From: an uncultured Lachnospiraceae bacterium
Lineage (GTDB): Bacteria > Bacillota > Clostridia > Lachnospirales > Lachnospiraceae
Direction of reading: 5' to 3'
NCBI GenBank assembly: GCA_910578845.1
Contig: CAJTSL010000038.1
Location: 6,914 to 36,627, forward strand
Length of the DNA: 29,714 bases
Position 1 is the first letter of the stretch, and each line of letters starts with the position of its first letter. Both the position numbers and the translations under genes were made by a program. Shown here in pieces: positions 1 through 7,697 of the stretch. Under the pieces are notes generated by a model. That model was not told the DNA's origin. It did not search any database and saw nothing but the letters and a program-made list of their open reading frames with translations.

Positions 1-1620
1 GTTATATTTGGTCCTACACATTCAGGGAAGTCTACGCTTATAGGTTATCTTCATGTATATCAGATGGGAGAAAATGAATTTTATTTAAGTAATTTACGAA
101 TTAAAAGAAAAATAGAAGAGATGGGCTATAAATATAAAAAAGATAGAATTCTAGCATATTATGCAGATCAAGGAATAGATGAGATAAAGGCATATGATAA
201 AGCTGAAAAATCACGTGGAACTTCAAAGCGGATTCATATTAAAGAAACAGCGTTGGATATGGAATTGAACTGTACATTTATAGATACTCCAGGATCTGAT
301 ATAGCATGGAAACATAAAAATGAAGGACTATTTCTTGGAGAAATAGGCATTTTTATGATAGAAATAGGAAAAGTTATTGAGTTGTCAAGAAAAGTTATAG
401 GAAGTAACGCATATAATGCTAAAGTTAATGAATTGTTTTCATCAATATATTTATGGAAACATTACAAAAGAATGAAAAGAATTATTGTTGTTATTTCGAA
501 AATTGATTTGGTGGTATATAGTTCGTACGCGGTTAAGAGAGCAGAAAGCACATTACGCTCTATTGATATTTTAAAAGAGGTGCCAATTGTACCTATTAGT
601 ATAGATGTTGAAAATAGAAGAAGCCATAATATTCTTGATAGCAAGAATGAAGAAATGCAATGGTATAGAGGGAAATCTTTAGTTGCTGAAATAGAAAAAA
701 TGTTAGTCGAGGAAAATGAAGTAGTTGTAGACGATAGTGAGTTATTTGCTCATATTGAGAGGATTATCCCTAGAACTAAAAGCAATAATCATCCAGCGAT
801 TCGTGTTAAGGTACTAAATGGTACAATTTATGACAAAGATGAAATATATTTAGGACCGTTTAAGAACAATAGCGAAAATATAATGTTGAGAGGGCAGATA
901 CTTTCTATAAAAAATGAAACAAGAGGATTAGTAAGTCATCTTTCAAAAGGTGAAATAGGAGGTATTATCTTCTCCAAATTATGGAATCAAAGAGAGCGAT
1001 TAAAATTGACAGATGTTAGGTTAAAGAGAACAAGTATAGTATGTAAAAGCAGTGAGAGGTGTAAAGAGGGAAATTTACTGTATTTTAATATTGATAAAAG
1101 GTATCTTACGGGTAATGTACAAAAGTACTTTGACCAGATTGCTGTTGGAAATCGTCTTAAATTGATTTGGTTTGGAAAAATTATAAGTATGCATCTGTTA
1201 TATATAGAAGAAAATAGTATACAGTATAATATTGTGCTTATGAATACATCGTCTGAAAGTTTATTTATGTTACCAATGAAAGATAGTGGAAAGTTACTAT
1301 ATGAAGAGTTTTTATTGCAACTATCAGAAGTACTTTTTGTTAATGCATATTTAAGTGATTTAGAAATGATATCTGATCAATCAAGACGAGAGGTTATGTT
1401 TACTTTTGATGGTAAAATTGAAGATATAAATACTCTTAAGGGGATAGAGCCTAATTTTGTGTGTTCTTATGATGGAAAAGCTGATCAAACGTATGCTATA
1501 TGGAATAATCTTACGGATGTTAGTATAAAGAGAATTATGGAAAGTACAATGAAATTTATAAGAAGTAGGAACATAAAAGTTTATAGAACCAATATTTTAC
1601 CACAGGGAAAAAATATATAA
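1..1620 (+). CDS. Divergent EF-Tu/EF-1A-like translational GTPase, 5' end outside window
   Basis: The frame is open from base 1, so the N-terminus lies outside the window; the first internal ATG at 64 falls after the P-loop and is not the start. Seen: a Walker A/G1 motif GPTHSGKST encoded at 10-36, a candidate switch I RGTSKRI near 214-234, G3 DTPGSD at 283-300, and G4 SKID at 496-507, followed by WYRG, the segment that precedes domain 2 in EF-1A-type factors. The C-terminal half has a beta-rich stretch with VKVLNGTIYDKDEIYLGP, like domain 2, and a probable domain 3. In EF-Tu-type factors the residue after DTPG is the His needed for GTP hydrolysis; here it is Ser (codon 295-297), and G4 has Ser for Asn. 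Base composition is much more AT-rich than the genes downstream, which suggests transfer. Function is unknown: a translation factor paralogue or a non-translational regulator is possible. Confidence 0.75.
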   Translation, partial: VIFGPTHSGKSTLIGYLHVYQMGENEFYLSNLRIKRKIEEMGYKYKKDRILAYYADQGIDEIKAYDKAEKSRGTSKRIHIKETALDMELNCTFIDTPGSDIAWKHKNEGLFLGEIGIFMIEIGKVIELSRKVIGSNAYNAKVNELFSSIYLWKHYKRMKRIIVVISKIDLVVYSSYAVKRAESTLRSIDILKEVPIVPISIDVENRRSHNILDSKNEEMQWYRGKSLVAEIEKMLVEENEVVVDDSELFAHIERIIPRTKSNNHPAIRVKVLNGTIYDKDEIYLGPFKNNSENIMLRGQILSIKNETRGLVSHLSKGEIGGIIFSKLWNQRERLKLTDVRLKRTSIVCKSSERCKEGNLLYFNIDKRYLTGNVQKYFDQIAVGNRLKLIWFGKIISMHLLYIEENSIQYNIVLMNTSSESLFMLPMKDSGKLLYEEFLLQLSEVLFVNAYLSDLEMISDQSRREVMFTFDGKIEDINTLKGIEPNFVCSYDGKADQTYAIWNNLTDVSIKRIMESTMKFIRSRNIKVYRTNILPQGKNI

Positions 1621-2156
1621 TATTTGATAAAGAATATATACAGATTATAAATAGTGATATTTTTTGTGTCATTACCTTGACACAAGCAGGTCATGACCTG
1701 GGCAATCATAGCGAGAACCATAAAAACATGTCACAGTTGTCAGATAGCGAATGCGAAGAAGAATTGATGGCAGTACATAAAAAAGTGCAGGAACTGACAG
1801 GGTATGAGATGTTCTTATTCCGACCGCCATATGGAGATTACGACAATGATGTCATAAATGTAGCAAAAAAGTGTGGTTACTATTCCATTCAGTGGGATGT
1901 GGATAGCCTAGACTGGAAAGACTATGGCGTCGATTCCATCATCAAGACGGTTACGGAACATAAGCATCTCGGGAATGGCAGCATCATATTATGCCATAAT
2001 GGAGCCAAATTCACTGCCCAGGCATTGGATACGTTAATTACTACATTACAAAGTAAAGGATATGAGCTGGTTCCGATTTCAGAGCTTATTTATAAAGATA
2101 ACTATCATTTAGACCATGAAGGGCGGCAGATCAATGTAGGGCAAACGAAGAGTTAA
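1587..2156 (+). pseudogene. N-terminally truncated polysaccharide deacetylase (NodB domain)
   Basis: From about 1680 the frame encodes the C-terminal two thirds of a NodB-homology carbohydrate esterase 4: AGHDLGNHSENH (the metal-binding H-x3-H motif), RPPYGD, WDVDSLDW and ILCHNG. The upstream motif TFDDG, which carries the catalytic base and a metal-binding Asp, is missing. Upstream codons back to 1587 stay open but are AT-rich and do not look like the family; they overlap the end of the preceding GTPase gene in another frame. A TTG at 1677 could serve as start but has no convincing ribosome site. The family normally removes acetyl groups from peptidoglycan or other extracellular glycans. Most likely this is the 3' remnant of a gene cut by insertion of the AT-rich element to the left. 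A chimeric assembly join is the alternative. Confidence 0.8.
1665..1684. other. Possible recombination junction: 7-bp inverted repeat, 6-bp spacer
   Basis: TGTGTCA (1665-1671) and TGACACA (1678-1684) are perfect inverted arms around the 6-base spacer TTACCT. The site coincides with the switch from AT-rich sequence to host-like sequence and with the point where deacetylase similarity starts. Arms of this size around a 6-8 base overlap are the usual layout of a tyrosine-recombinase core site. The role as an attachment site is inferred; no recombinase gene is in the window. Confidence 0.4.
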
Positions 2157-2234
2157 ACAAACGGAAGGTTAAATAAACGAACATAAAATATACAGAGAAC
2201 CAAACATACAGAAAGCTACAAAACCAATGCGGGG

Positions 2235-2272
2235 AGAGGCGGATATTCAGACAGGCGCTTTTCTCCGCCTTT
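2235..2272 (+). terminator. Weak hairpin after the deacetylase remnant
   Basis: AGAGGCGGA (2235-2243) can pair with TCCGCCTTT (2264-2272) across a 20-base loop, with one G-T pair. There is no separate T-run after the stem, so it is at best a weak or imperfect terminator. Confidence 0.3.
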
Positions 2273-2293
2273 AGCTTGGCAGATGTATTACGT

Positions 2294-2390
2294 AAATCCA
2301 CTGGCATGATAAATCCATTGGTATGATAACTAATTGGTGCGATAAACCTATTGGCATGATAAATCTATCAGCATAATAAATCTATCTTGC
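2294..2390. repeat. 17-bp imperfect tandem repeat, about 5.7 copies
   Basis: Units start at 2294, 2311, 2328 (16 bases), 2344, 2361 and 2378 (partial), with consensus AAATCYATTGGCATGAT. The array fills most of the 343-base gap between the deacetylase remnant and the glycosyltransferase gene, and its last partial unit runs into the -35 element at 2387. The rest of the gap (2157-2234) shows only an imperfect 16-base repetition of GTTAAAYAAACG near 2152 and 2168, and no gene. The array could be a regulator-binding array or simply slippage-derived sequence. Confidence 0.75.
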
Positions 2391-2415
2391 ATTTTTCCCA
2401 TTATATAGCTATAAT
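2387..2415 (+). promoter_or_regulatory. Sigma-A-type promoter of the GT39-like gene
   Basis: TTGCAT (2387-2392), a 17-base spacer, and a perfect TATAAT (2410-2415). Transcription would start near 2422 and give a leader of about 80 bases before the gene at 2500. Confidence 0.65.
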
Positions 2416-2499
2416 CATAACTGTATTGCAATTAGAAGAATTTGGAAGATTTTCAATCCAAAGAGATACGATTTATAAGGGGAAGAGTTCGGAAGGGAT

Positions 2500-4050
2500 A
2501 TGCAGGATATGAAAAGAATAGAGAAAAAGTATTGGATTCCCGCTCTTATTTTATTAATATGGATGGGATTTTTTGTATTTATAAATGGAAACGATCAGTC
2601 GCTTTGGGCGGACGAGCTGGCATCGGTTGGATTTGTCCGGGAAGGGATTAGCCTTAGGGAAATGTTCGAGACTTATTTGTACCGGGAAAGCAATCTGCCT
2701 CTTTATTCGATTATTCTGTATGTAGTTTATAGGATCGTACCTTATGGGGAGAGGTATCTGCTGCTTCCGTCGATCTGTTTCTGTCTGGCGGGGATTATCG
2801 TGTTAGCGATGTCGGTAGGCAGGCTAAAGGGGAAAAGAGCAGGATTTATCGCTTTATTTTTGGGCGTTTCTTCAGGGACGCTGATATGGCAGGCAGCATG
2901 GGAGGTGCGGTGCTACGCGCTTGCTTTTTTGCTTTCTGCTTTGGTATTGTATACTTTTATAGGGAAGAGTTTGTGGCAGGACCGGAAACATATGGTTTTG
3001 TATGGCATTGTCATAGCGCTTTTCTTATGGGTGCATTGGTTTGCCTATATTTTGCTTGCCATTTATGGGCTAGTTGATCTGATCTTGGTCATTAGGCGCA
3101 AAATATCGTGGAAGAATTTACTATGTTATGTTCCGGCAGGAGCGCTTGGCGTTCCTTGGCTGATTGCATCGCTTCATTATAAATATGAAGTGATAGCGGA
3201 TTATTGGAGCGAGCCGCCGAGATGGAAGGACATGGTGTGGACGGTTCTGTTTTATTTAAGCGGCAACCGGGTTTTATGGTATTTATGCCTGCTTACGGGA
3301 GCTGCACTGATCCTGCTGTCGTTTTGGCAGATGCGGAAGCCTGATTCAGAGGAAAAGCGTAAAATGCTATTATCGGCGTTCTGTGTAGTGGCGATAGGAT
3401 GGGTAATAGGCGTTGTCTTCGTGTTCAGCCGCTATATCCGTCCGGACAGTTCTTTGTTCATAGAGAAATACTTTACGGTCATACAGCCTCATATCCTGGC
3501 AGTTACAGCATTTGGCATTAATTTTATCCTGGAGATGGCGGATAAGATCATAAATAGCCAAAAACTCCATAAGAAATATAGTGCGGGGATCATGGCGTGG
3601 ATGGCAAGGACGGCAGTAGCGCTTGTATTGGCATCGGCCTTTCTTATTTGTTACCGGAACCAGGATATTGCAATCCAGAAACCGTTTGAACAATACCGCC
3701 AGGCCGCTGATTTCCTGATTAAAGATAAAGGGATCTGGGATGAAAATACCTTATTCATTGGATGTAATGAATATTGTGTCTTGGACGGGTTTGTGGATTA
3801 TTATTTTGAGAAAAGGGGCTATGAGCCGCCTTGTAATATCATAGATAGTGAAATACACTGTAAGGAAGAGACGAGATTTTATCCCAATTATGCACAGGTT
3901 CCCAAAGAGAAGCTGCTTGCTTATGATACGATATATTGTTTGCGGATCCATATGGGAAGGGCGGATGAGCTAGAGCAGTTTCTGGTGAAACATTATAAGG
4001 AAGTACAGGACGCGGACAGTAACGGGATCGAGATCTGGGAGCGCATGTAG
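2500..4050 (+). CDS. GT39/ArnT-like multispanning membrane glycosyltransferase
   Basis: 516 residues with about ten or more hydrophobic helices. After the first helix (about residues 13-28) comes WADE (D38-E39), placed like the acidic pair in the first extracytoplasmic loop of the PMT/ArnT (GT39, GT-C fold) enzymes, which use lipid-linked sugars outside the membrane. A soluble C-terminal part (from about residue 395) contains CNEYCVLDGFVDYYFEKRG and resembles the periplasmic domain of this class. The acceptor is unknown; cell-wall polymer or protein are both possible. ATG 2500 is only two bases after GGAAGGG (2491-2497), so the in-frame ATG at 2509 (spacing 11) may be the true start. It sits behind its own promoter and appears monocistronic. 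The family assignment rests on topology and the acidic pair, not on an alignment. Confidence 0.7.
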   Translation: MQDMKRIEKKYWIPALILLIWMGFFVFINGNDQSLWADELASVGFVREGISLREMFETYLYRESNLPLYSIILYVVYRIVPYGERYLLLPSICFCLAGIIVLAMSVGRLKGKRAGFIALFLGVSSGTLIWQAAWEVRCYALAFLLSALVLYTFIGKSLWQDRKHMVLYGIVIALFLWVHWFAYILLAIYGLVDLILVIRRKISWKNLLCYVPAGALGVPWLIASLHYKYEVIADYWSEPPRWKDMVWTVLFYLSGNRVLWYLCLLTGAALILLSFWQMRKPDSEEKRKMLLSAFCVVAIGWVIGVVFVFSRYIRPDSSLFIEKYFTVIQPHILAVTAFGINFILEMADKIINSQKLHKKYSAGIMAWMARTAVALVLASAFLICYRNQDIAIQKPFEQYRQAADFLIKDKGIWDENTLFIGCNEYCVLDGFVDYYFEKRGYEPPCNIIDSEIHCKEETRFYPNYAQVPKEKLLAYDTIYCLRIHMGRADELEQFLVKHYKEVQDADSNGIEIWERM

Positions 4051-4113
4051 TAACCATTGTTTTCCTAAAGTTATGCCTTCAAAATGCCGATATATACACT
4101 AAGCAAATTTTGG

Positions 4114-4150
4114 CGCATACTGGCTGAACCGTTGTAAAAGGCAGTATGCG
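4114..4150 (+). other. Stem-loop in the leader of the Glu-rich protein gene
   Basis: CGCATACTG (4114-4122) and CAGTATGCG (4142-4150) form a perfect 9-base stem with a 19-base loop. It is followed 17 bases later by a second, terminator-like hairpin, a layout compatible with attenuation. The sequence resembles no riboswitch that I recognise. Confidence 0.45.
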
Positions 4151-4167
4151 GGGAATGTGATAAAGAG

Positions 4168-4190
4168 ACGGTAAAAGGAATTACCGTTTT
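4168..4190 (+). terminator. Short hairpin with T-run, terminator or attenuator
   Basis: ACGGTAA (4168-4174) pairs with TTACCGT (4181-4187) around AAGGAA, followed by TTT (4188-4190). It could end the glycosyltransferase transcript or act as an attenuator for the gene starting at 4226. Confidence 0.45.
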
Positions 4191-4225
4191 GTGGCAGAGG
4201 CAGCAACATCAAGGAGGATGATGAT

Positions 4226-5062
4226 ATGGGGATGCAGATCGGAAAGGTTACTACAAGTGGCAATACGACTTCAATTACGTTGAAGAATAAAGACGGGAGC
4301 ACAGCAGGTACCATTAGTTTTACGGATCCGCGAAAGGTAAAAGCAAAGAAAAAGCGCCTTACGTATAATTTCAAAAGAATTTCTAACCGGATCATGACGA
4401 CGAAGACTTCAAGCGGCGCAGGCAAAGTAGTAAGAGAAGCAAGAAGCGAGCTTGTCACGCTTATCATGAAACAAAAAAGCGGCAAATATGATGATAAGGC
4501 GGTGCAGGATGCCATCAACCATGCGAGGGCGATGGAGCGGGTAGCGAAGAAGCGGAGAAAACATATAGAACAAGAAGAACGCGCGACAAATACAAATTCT
4601 GCATTGGTAGAAGAAGAGGCTGAAATCAGTGAGGAGCAGAGATCTGAGGATGAACAGGAGCAAGAAGAAGCTGAGATCAGTTCGGAAGAATTAGAACAGT
4701 TATCTAGAGAGTTAGAACAGCTTATGAGAGAATCCATGGATGCCATGAGAGAATTGGCTGATGAGCTGATGAGCGCTTCATGGGAAGAAATGGATGCGGA
4801 CGATGTCGAGAAGATGAAAAAGCGGCATAGAGCGGAAGAAATGCGCGATATCCTGGAAGCAGATATGAAATACCTGAAAGCATTGTTTGACAGGCTTTCT
4901 AGAGAGAAGCAGGCAAACGACAGCGGTGCATCTTCTTTTTCCTCGGACAGCGCAAATCCGAGCGGCGTTTCGCTAGAGATTGCGGGCGTGGAGGTGCCGG
5001 TGGAAACTTCGTCGGAAGCGCCAGTAACGGTAGAGGGCGCGAACGTGGACGTTTCCTTATAA
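4226..5062 (+). CDS. Orphan Glu-rich coiled-coil protein
   Basis: 278 residues, family not recognised. Residues 1-36 look like a small beta region (GKVTTSGNTTSITLKNKDGS); 37-110 are basic (KVKAKKKRLTYNFKRISNRI) and could bind nucleic acid or membrane phosphates. Residues 115-230 are strongly acidic and heptad-like (EEEAEISEEQ, EELEQLSRELEQLM) and predict a long coiled coil; the tail is Ser/Val-rich. There is no signal peptide or membrane helix, so it is probably cytoplasmic. The start is secure: AAGGAGGATGATGAT lies just before ATG 4226. The upstream hairpins suggest its own control. The antisense Ser-rich frame is only the shadow of Glu/Lys codons. No function can be given from sequence; a structural or scaffold role is only a guess. 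Confidence 0.8.
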   Translation: MGMQIGKVTTSGNTTSITLKNKDGSTAGTISFTDPRKVKAKKKRLTYNFKRISNRIMTTKTSSGAGKVVREARSELVTLIMKQKSGKYDDKAVQDAINHARAMERVAKKRRKHIEQEERATNTNSALVEEEAEISEEQRSEDEQEQEEAEISSEELEQLSRELEQLMRESMDAMRELADELMSASWEEMDADDVEKMKKRHRAEEMRDILEADMKYLKALFDRLSREKQANDSGASSFSSDSANPSGVSLEIAGVEVPVETSSEAPVTVEGANVDVSL

Positions 5063-5066
5063 GATG

Positions 5067-5110
5067 AAGGCCTGATAACTTGCTGCCTGATAAGAAGAGC
5101 AATAGGCCTT
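5067..5110 (+). terminator. Hairpin just after the Glu-rich gene
   Basis: AAGGCCT (5067-5073) pairs with AGGCCTT (5104-5110), and TTGCT (5080-5084) with AGCAA (5098-5102) inside it. The U-tract is poor, so it may be a weak terminator or a 3'-end stabiliser. Confidence 0.35.
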
Positions 5111-5130
5111 TGTGAAATTTCTATTTTTCA

Positions 5131-5283
5131 AAACCTAGTTGTACAATATATACAAATCGTCTCAGGGTCGCTTTCGCTACAGTAGCATTCGTAGCGGCAC
5201 GTAAGACGTTAGAATACAGCGTCTAAGTGCCGACGGTTAAAGTACCCTGCTCGTGATATTGTATATATTGTACAACTAGGTTA
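5131..5283. repeat. Long inverted-repeat element with internal hairpins, MITE-like
   Basis: The arms 5132-5155 and 5259-5282 are perfectly complementary over 24 bases (AACCTAGTTGTACAATATAT at the outer left end). Inside, CAGGGT (5163-5168) pairs with ACCCTG (5244-5249). Two branches follow: CGCTAC/GTAGCG (5175-5180/5191-5196), and GGCAC..AGACG with CGTCT..GTGCC (5196-5208/5220-5231). The whole folds as a branched, cloverleaf-like stem on either strand. It contains no ORF of note. A non-autonomous mobile element is the best guess; a structured RNA or protein-binding cruciform is the alternative. No clear target-site duplication is seen. Confidence 0.7.
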
Positions 5284-5347
5284 TGTAAAATTAGAGTTTC
5301 GCAATTGCCTTAAAATATAAATATAGAAAAGGAGAAGGATACAAATT

Positions 5348-7051
5348 ATGAAATTCCCTGAAATGTCTTATGCACGTCCGGATACGGAGGATTTAAAGAA
5401 GAGATTAGCGGATTTGGTAGAACGCCTGAAAAATGCCGCTGATTTTGAGACGGCGAAGTCCGTATTCCTGGAACACGAGAAATTGTGCAAGAGCAGTGAT
5501 ACACAGGCTACACTTGCTCATATCCGGCACGATATTGATACCCGTGATGCTTTCTATGACGAGGAGATGAAATATTGGAATGCAGTCATGCCGGAACTGG
5601 AAGAATATATGCAGTCATGGAACCTTGCGATGTTAGAGAGTCCTTTCCGTGTGGACTTTGAAGAAAATTATGGCAAGCTGATGTTCTTGAACACAGAGCT
5701 GGAATTAAAAACCTTTTCAACTGATATCATTCAGGAGATGCAGCAGGAAAATGATTTAAACCAAGAGTACAGGAATTTAATTGCTTCGGCGCAGATTCCT
5801 TTCGAGGGAGGCACTTATACGCTTTCCCAGATGACGCCTTTTAAGACGGACAAAAACGATGCGCGCCGGCTTGCGGCATGGAAGGCAGAGGGCGCGTGGT
5901 ATAAAGAGAATCAGGAAGCGCTTGACCGTATTTATGATGAGTTGGTCCATCTGCGCGACGCTATGGGGAAGAAACTTGGTTATGATGGGTATACCCAGCT
6001 TGGCTATTACCGGATGCAGCGGAATTGCTATACGAAAGAAGACGTGGAGAAATTCCGTGAGGCAGTCGTAAAATATCTGGTGCCGATAGCGGACGACATT
6101 TATAAGGAACAGGCGAAGCGCCTTGGCAAAGAGTATCCGATGAGCTTTGCGGACAATGCGCTGGCATTCCGTTCGGGTAATGCAAGGCCTGTCGGTACGC
6201 CGGATGATATCCTGGCTCAGGGCAGGAAATTCTATGATGAGCTTAGCCCGCAGACAAGCGAGTTTTTCCGTATGATGATGGATCAGGAATTATTGGATGT
6301 CTTATCCACGGAAGGGAAAGCCGGCGGCGGCTACTGCACGAGCATTCTGGACTATGAGGTACCGTTTATTTTCGCGAATTTCAACGGAACGCAGCATGAC
6401 GTGGAAGTTGTCACACATGAGGCCGGACATGCATTCGCGGCATGGATGAACCGTGACAGGGTGCCGATGACATATATATGGCCATCATTAGAAGCATGTG
6501 AAGTGCATTCGATGTCAATGGAATTCTTCTCATGGAACTGGGCGGAAGGGTTCTTCGGTGAAGATACCCGCAAATTCCTCTATACACATTTAGCCGATGC
6601 GCTGACATTCATTCCTTATGGTACGATGGTGGATCACTTCCAGCATATCGTATTCGAGAAGCCGGATATGACGCCGGCTAAGCGCCATGAAACCTGGAAA
6701 GAGCTTCTTGGTATCTATATGCCATGGATGCGCTTAGACGGAGAGATTCCTTTCTATGCCGATGGCGAAGGATGGCAGAGACAGCATCATATTTATGAGC
6801 GTCCTTTCTATTATATAGATTATTGTCTTGCGCAGACGGTTGCTTTGCAGTTCTGGGCGAAGATCCAGGAAAATAGGGAAGAGGCATGGGAGAAATACAT
6901 CGCGTATACGAAACAGGGCGGCAGCGAAGTGTTTACGAAGTTACTGGAAAATGCCGGACTGGACAATCCTTTTGAGGAAAGCTGCCTGCGGGATGTATGT
7001 GCAGCGGCGCGTAAGTGGCTGGATGCATATGATTTAAAAGGCTTGGAATAG
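5348..7051 (+). CDS. pepF: M3-family oligoendopeptidase (PepF-like)
   Basis: 567 residues, the usual length of the shorter M3 oligoendopeptidase group. The zinc site HEAGH is at residues 357-361, and E385 in ACEVHSMSME fits the third ligand. A C-terminal helical half (YADGEGWQRQHHIYERPFYY) carries the conserved substrate-side His/Tyr residues of the family. It cleaves short oligopeptides in the cytoplasm; there is no signal peptide. ATG 5348 follows AAAGGAGAAGGA with good spacing. It lies upstream of an oligopeptide transporter operon, so it probably degrades imported peptides. The small membrane protein gene starts three bases after its stop and should be co-transcribed. Confidence 0.93.
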   Translation: MKFPEMSYARPDTEDLKKRLADLVERLKNAADFETAKSVFLEHEKLCKSSDTQATLAHIRHDIDTRDAFYDEEMKYWNAVMPELEEYMQSWNLAMLESPFRVDFEENYGKLMFLNTELELKTFSTDIIQEMQQENDLNQEYRNLIASAQIPFEGGTYTLSQMTPFKTDKNDARRLAAWKAEGAWYKENQEALDRIYDELVHLRDAMGKKLGYDGYTQLGYYRMQRNCYTKEDVEKFREAVVKYLVPIADDIYKEQAKRLGKEYPMSFADNALAFRSGNARPVGTPDDILAQGRKFYDELSPQTSEFFRMMMDQELLDVLSTEGKAGGGYCTSILDYEVPFIFANFNGTQHDVEVVTHEAGHAFAAWMNRDRVPMTYIWPSLEACEVHSMSMEFFSWNWAEGFFGEDTRKFLYTHLADALTFIPYGTMVDHFQHIVFEKPDMTPAKRHETWKELLGIYMPWMRLDGEIPFYADGEGWQRQHHIYERPFYYIDYCLAQTVALQFWAKIQENREEAWEKYIAYTKQGGSEVFTKLLENAGLDNPFEESCLRDVCAAARKWLDAYDLKGLE

Positions 7052-7054
7052 AAT

Positions 7055-7606
7055 ATGTCCCAGAAGGAAAAAAAGAATAAAAGAAGTTACTTGCGTGATT
7101 TTGAAGAAGTTTCGGACGGCAGCTATGTCTACACTGGTAAGACATGGCATGCCGAGCCGTGTTTACGCCGCCGTCTGCTCATTAAGCTCTGGCTTTTGCA
7201 GTCGCTTATGCTGGTAGCAGCCGTTTTGCCGGGTTTTGTGACGACGGCGGGGTTACTGAATACATTTTATGTGATCATTCCTTATGTGTTCTGGCTCATT
7301 TCTGTTTTTTATCTTGCTTATACGCTTGGAAATATGACATTTGGAGGCAATCCGTTGCGGGATTATGTATATGTGCGCAGCGTGGCCCGGTTAGCGTTCC
7401 TCTCTATGCTGCCGCTTGGCGGCGCGGTATGTACTGCGCTTTCATTGTTGCTTTTTTTGCTACGGGGAGGGGGCGGTAATGGAGCCGGGACTTGTTTTGT
7501 CTGCTGTGCCGTTCAAATCTTATCGTCGCTTTATGTGAGGCGTTGCCGTGTCACTGAAATCTGGTCGGAAACTGAAATCACGGCAAAAGATAACAAAAAG
7601 AGATAG
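7055..7606 (+). CDS. Small four-helix membrane protein coupled to pepF
   Basis: 183 residues. The N-terminal ~45 residues are polar and basic (KEKKNKRSYLRDFEEVSDGS, then YTGKTWHAEP). About four hydrophobic segments follow (roughly residues 48-66, 70-92, 108-128, 136-152), and the C-terminus is polar. The family is not recognised. The ATG at 7055 is three bases after the pepF stop with only a weak ribosome site, so translation probably depends on readthrough coupling from pepF. A Gly run (LLRGGGGNGAG) separates the last two helices. Its association with peptide turnover is by location only. Confidence 0.75.
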   Translation: MSQKEKKNKRSYLRDFEEVSDGSYVYTGKTWHAEPCLRRRLLIKLWLLQSLMLVAAVLPGFVTTAGLLNTFYVIIPYVFWLISVFYLAYTLGNMTFGGNPLRDYVYVRSVARLAFLSMLPLGGAVCTALSLLLFLLRGGGGNGAGTCFVCCAVQILSSLYVRRCRVTEIWSETEITAKDNKKR

Positions 7607-7633
7607 GAAATGCATGGAATTCGCGATTTTTAG

Positions 7634-7662
7634 TTGACGAGCAACTCAATTCTATGTAAAAT
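7634..7662 (+). promoter_or_regulatory. Sigma-A-type promoter of the oligopeptide transporter operon
   Basis: TTGACG (7634-7639), exactly 17 bases, then TAAAAT (7657-7662). A start near 7669 leaves a short leader before the ribosome site AAAGGGAGG at 7682-7690. Confidence 0.75.
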
Positions 7663-7697
7663 ATACAGGTAATGATTATAGAAAGGGAGGTTTTTTT

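Noticed and set aside
64..1620. GTPase gene starting at ATG 64
   Set aside because: The P-loop is encoded upstream at 10-36 in the same open frame, so the true start is outside the window.
2442..2651. 69-codon frame overlapping the start of the GT39-like gene
   Set aside because: It is out of frame with the membrane protein, has no ribosome site and is not hydrophobic or family-like.
4099..4746. Ser/Leu-rich 215-codon antisense frame
   Set aside because: It is the complement of Glu/Lys-rich codons of the gene at 4226 and has no ribosome site.
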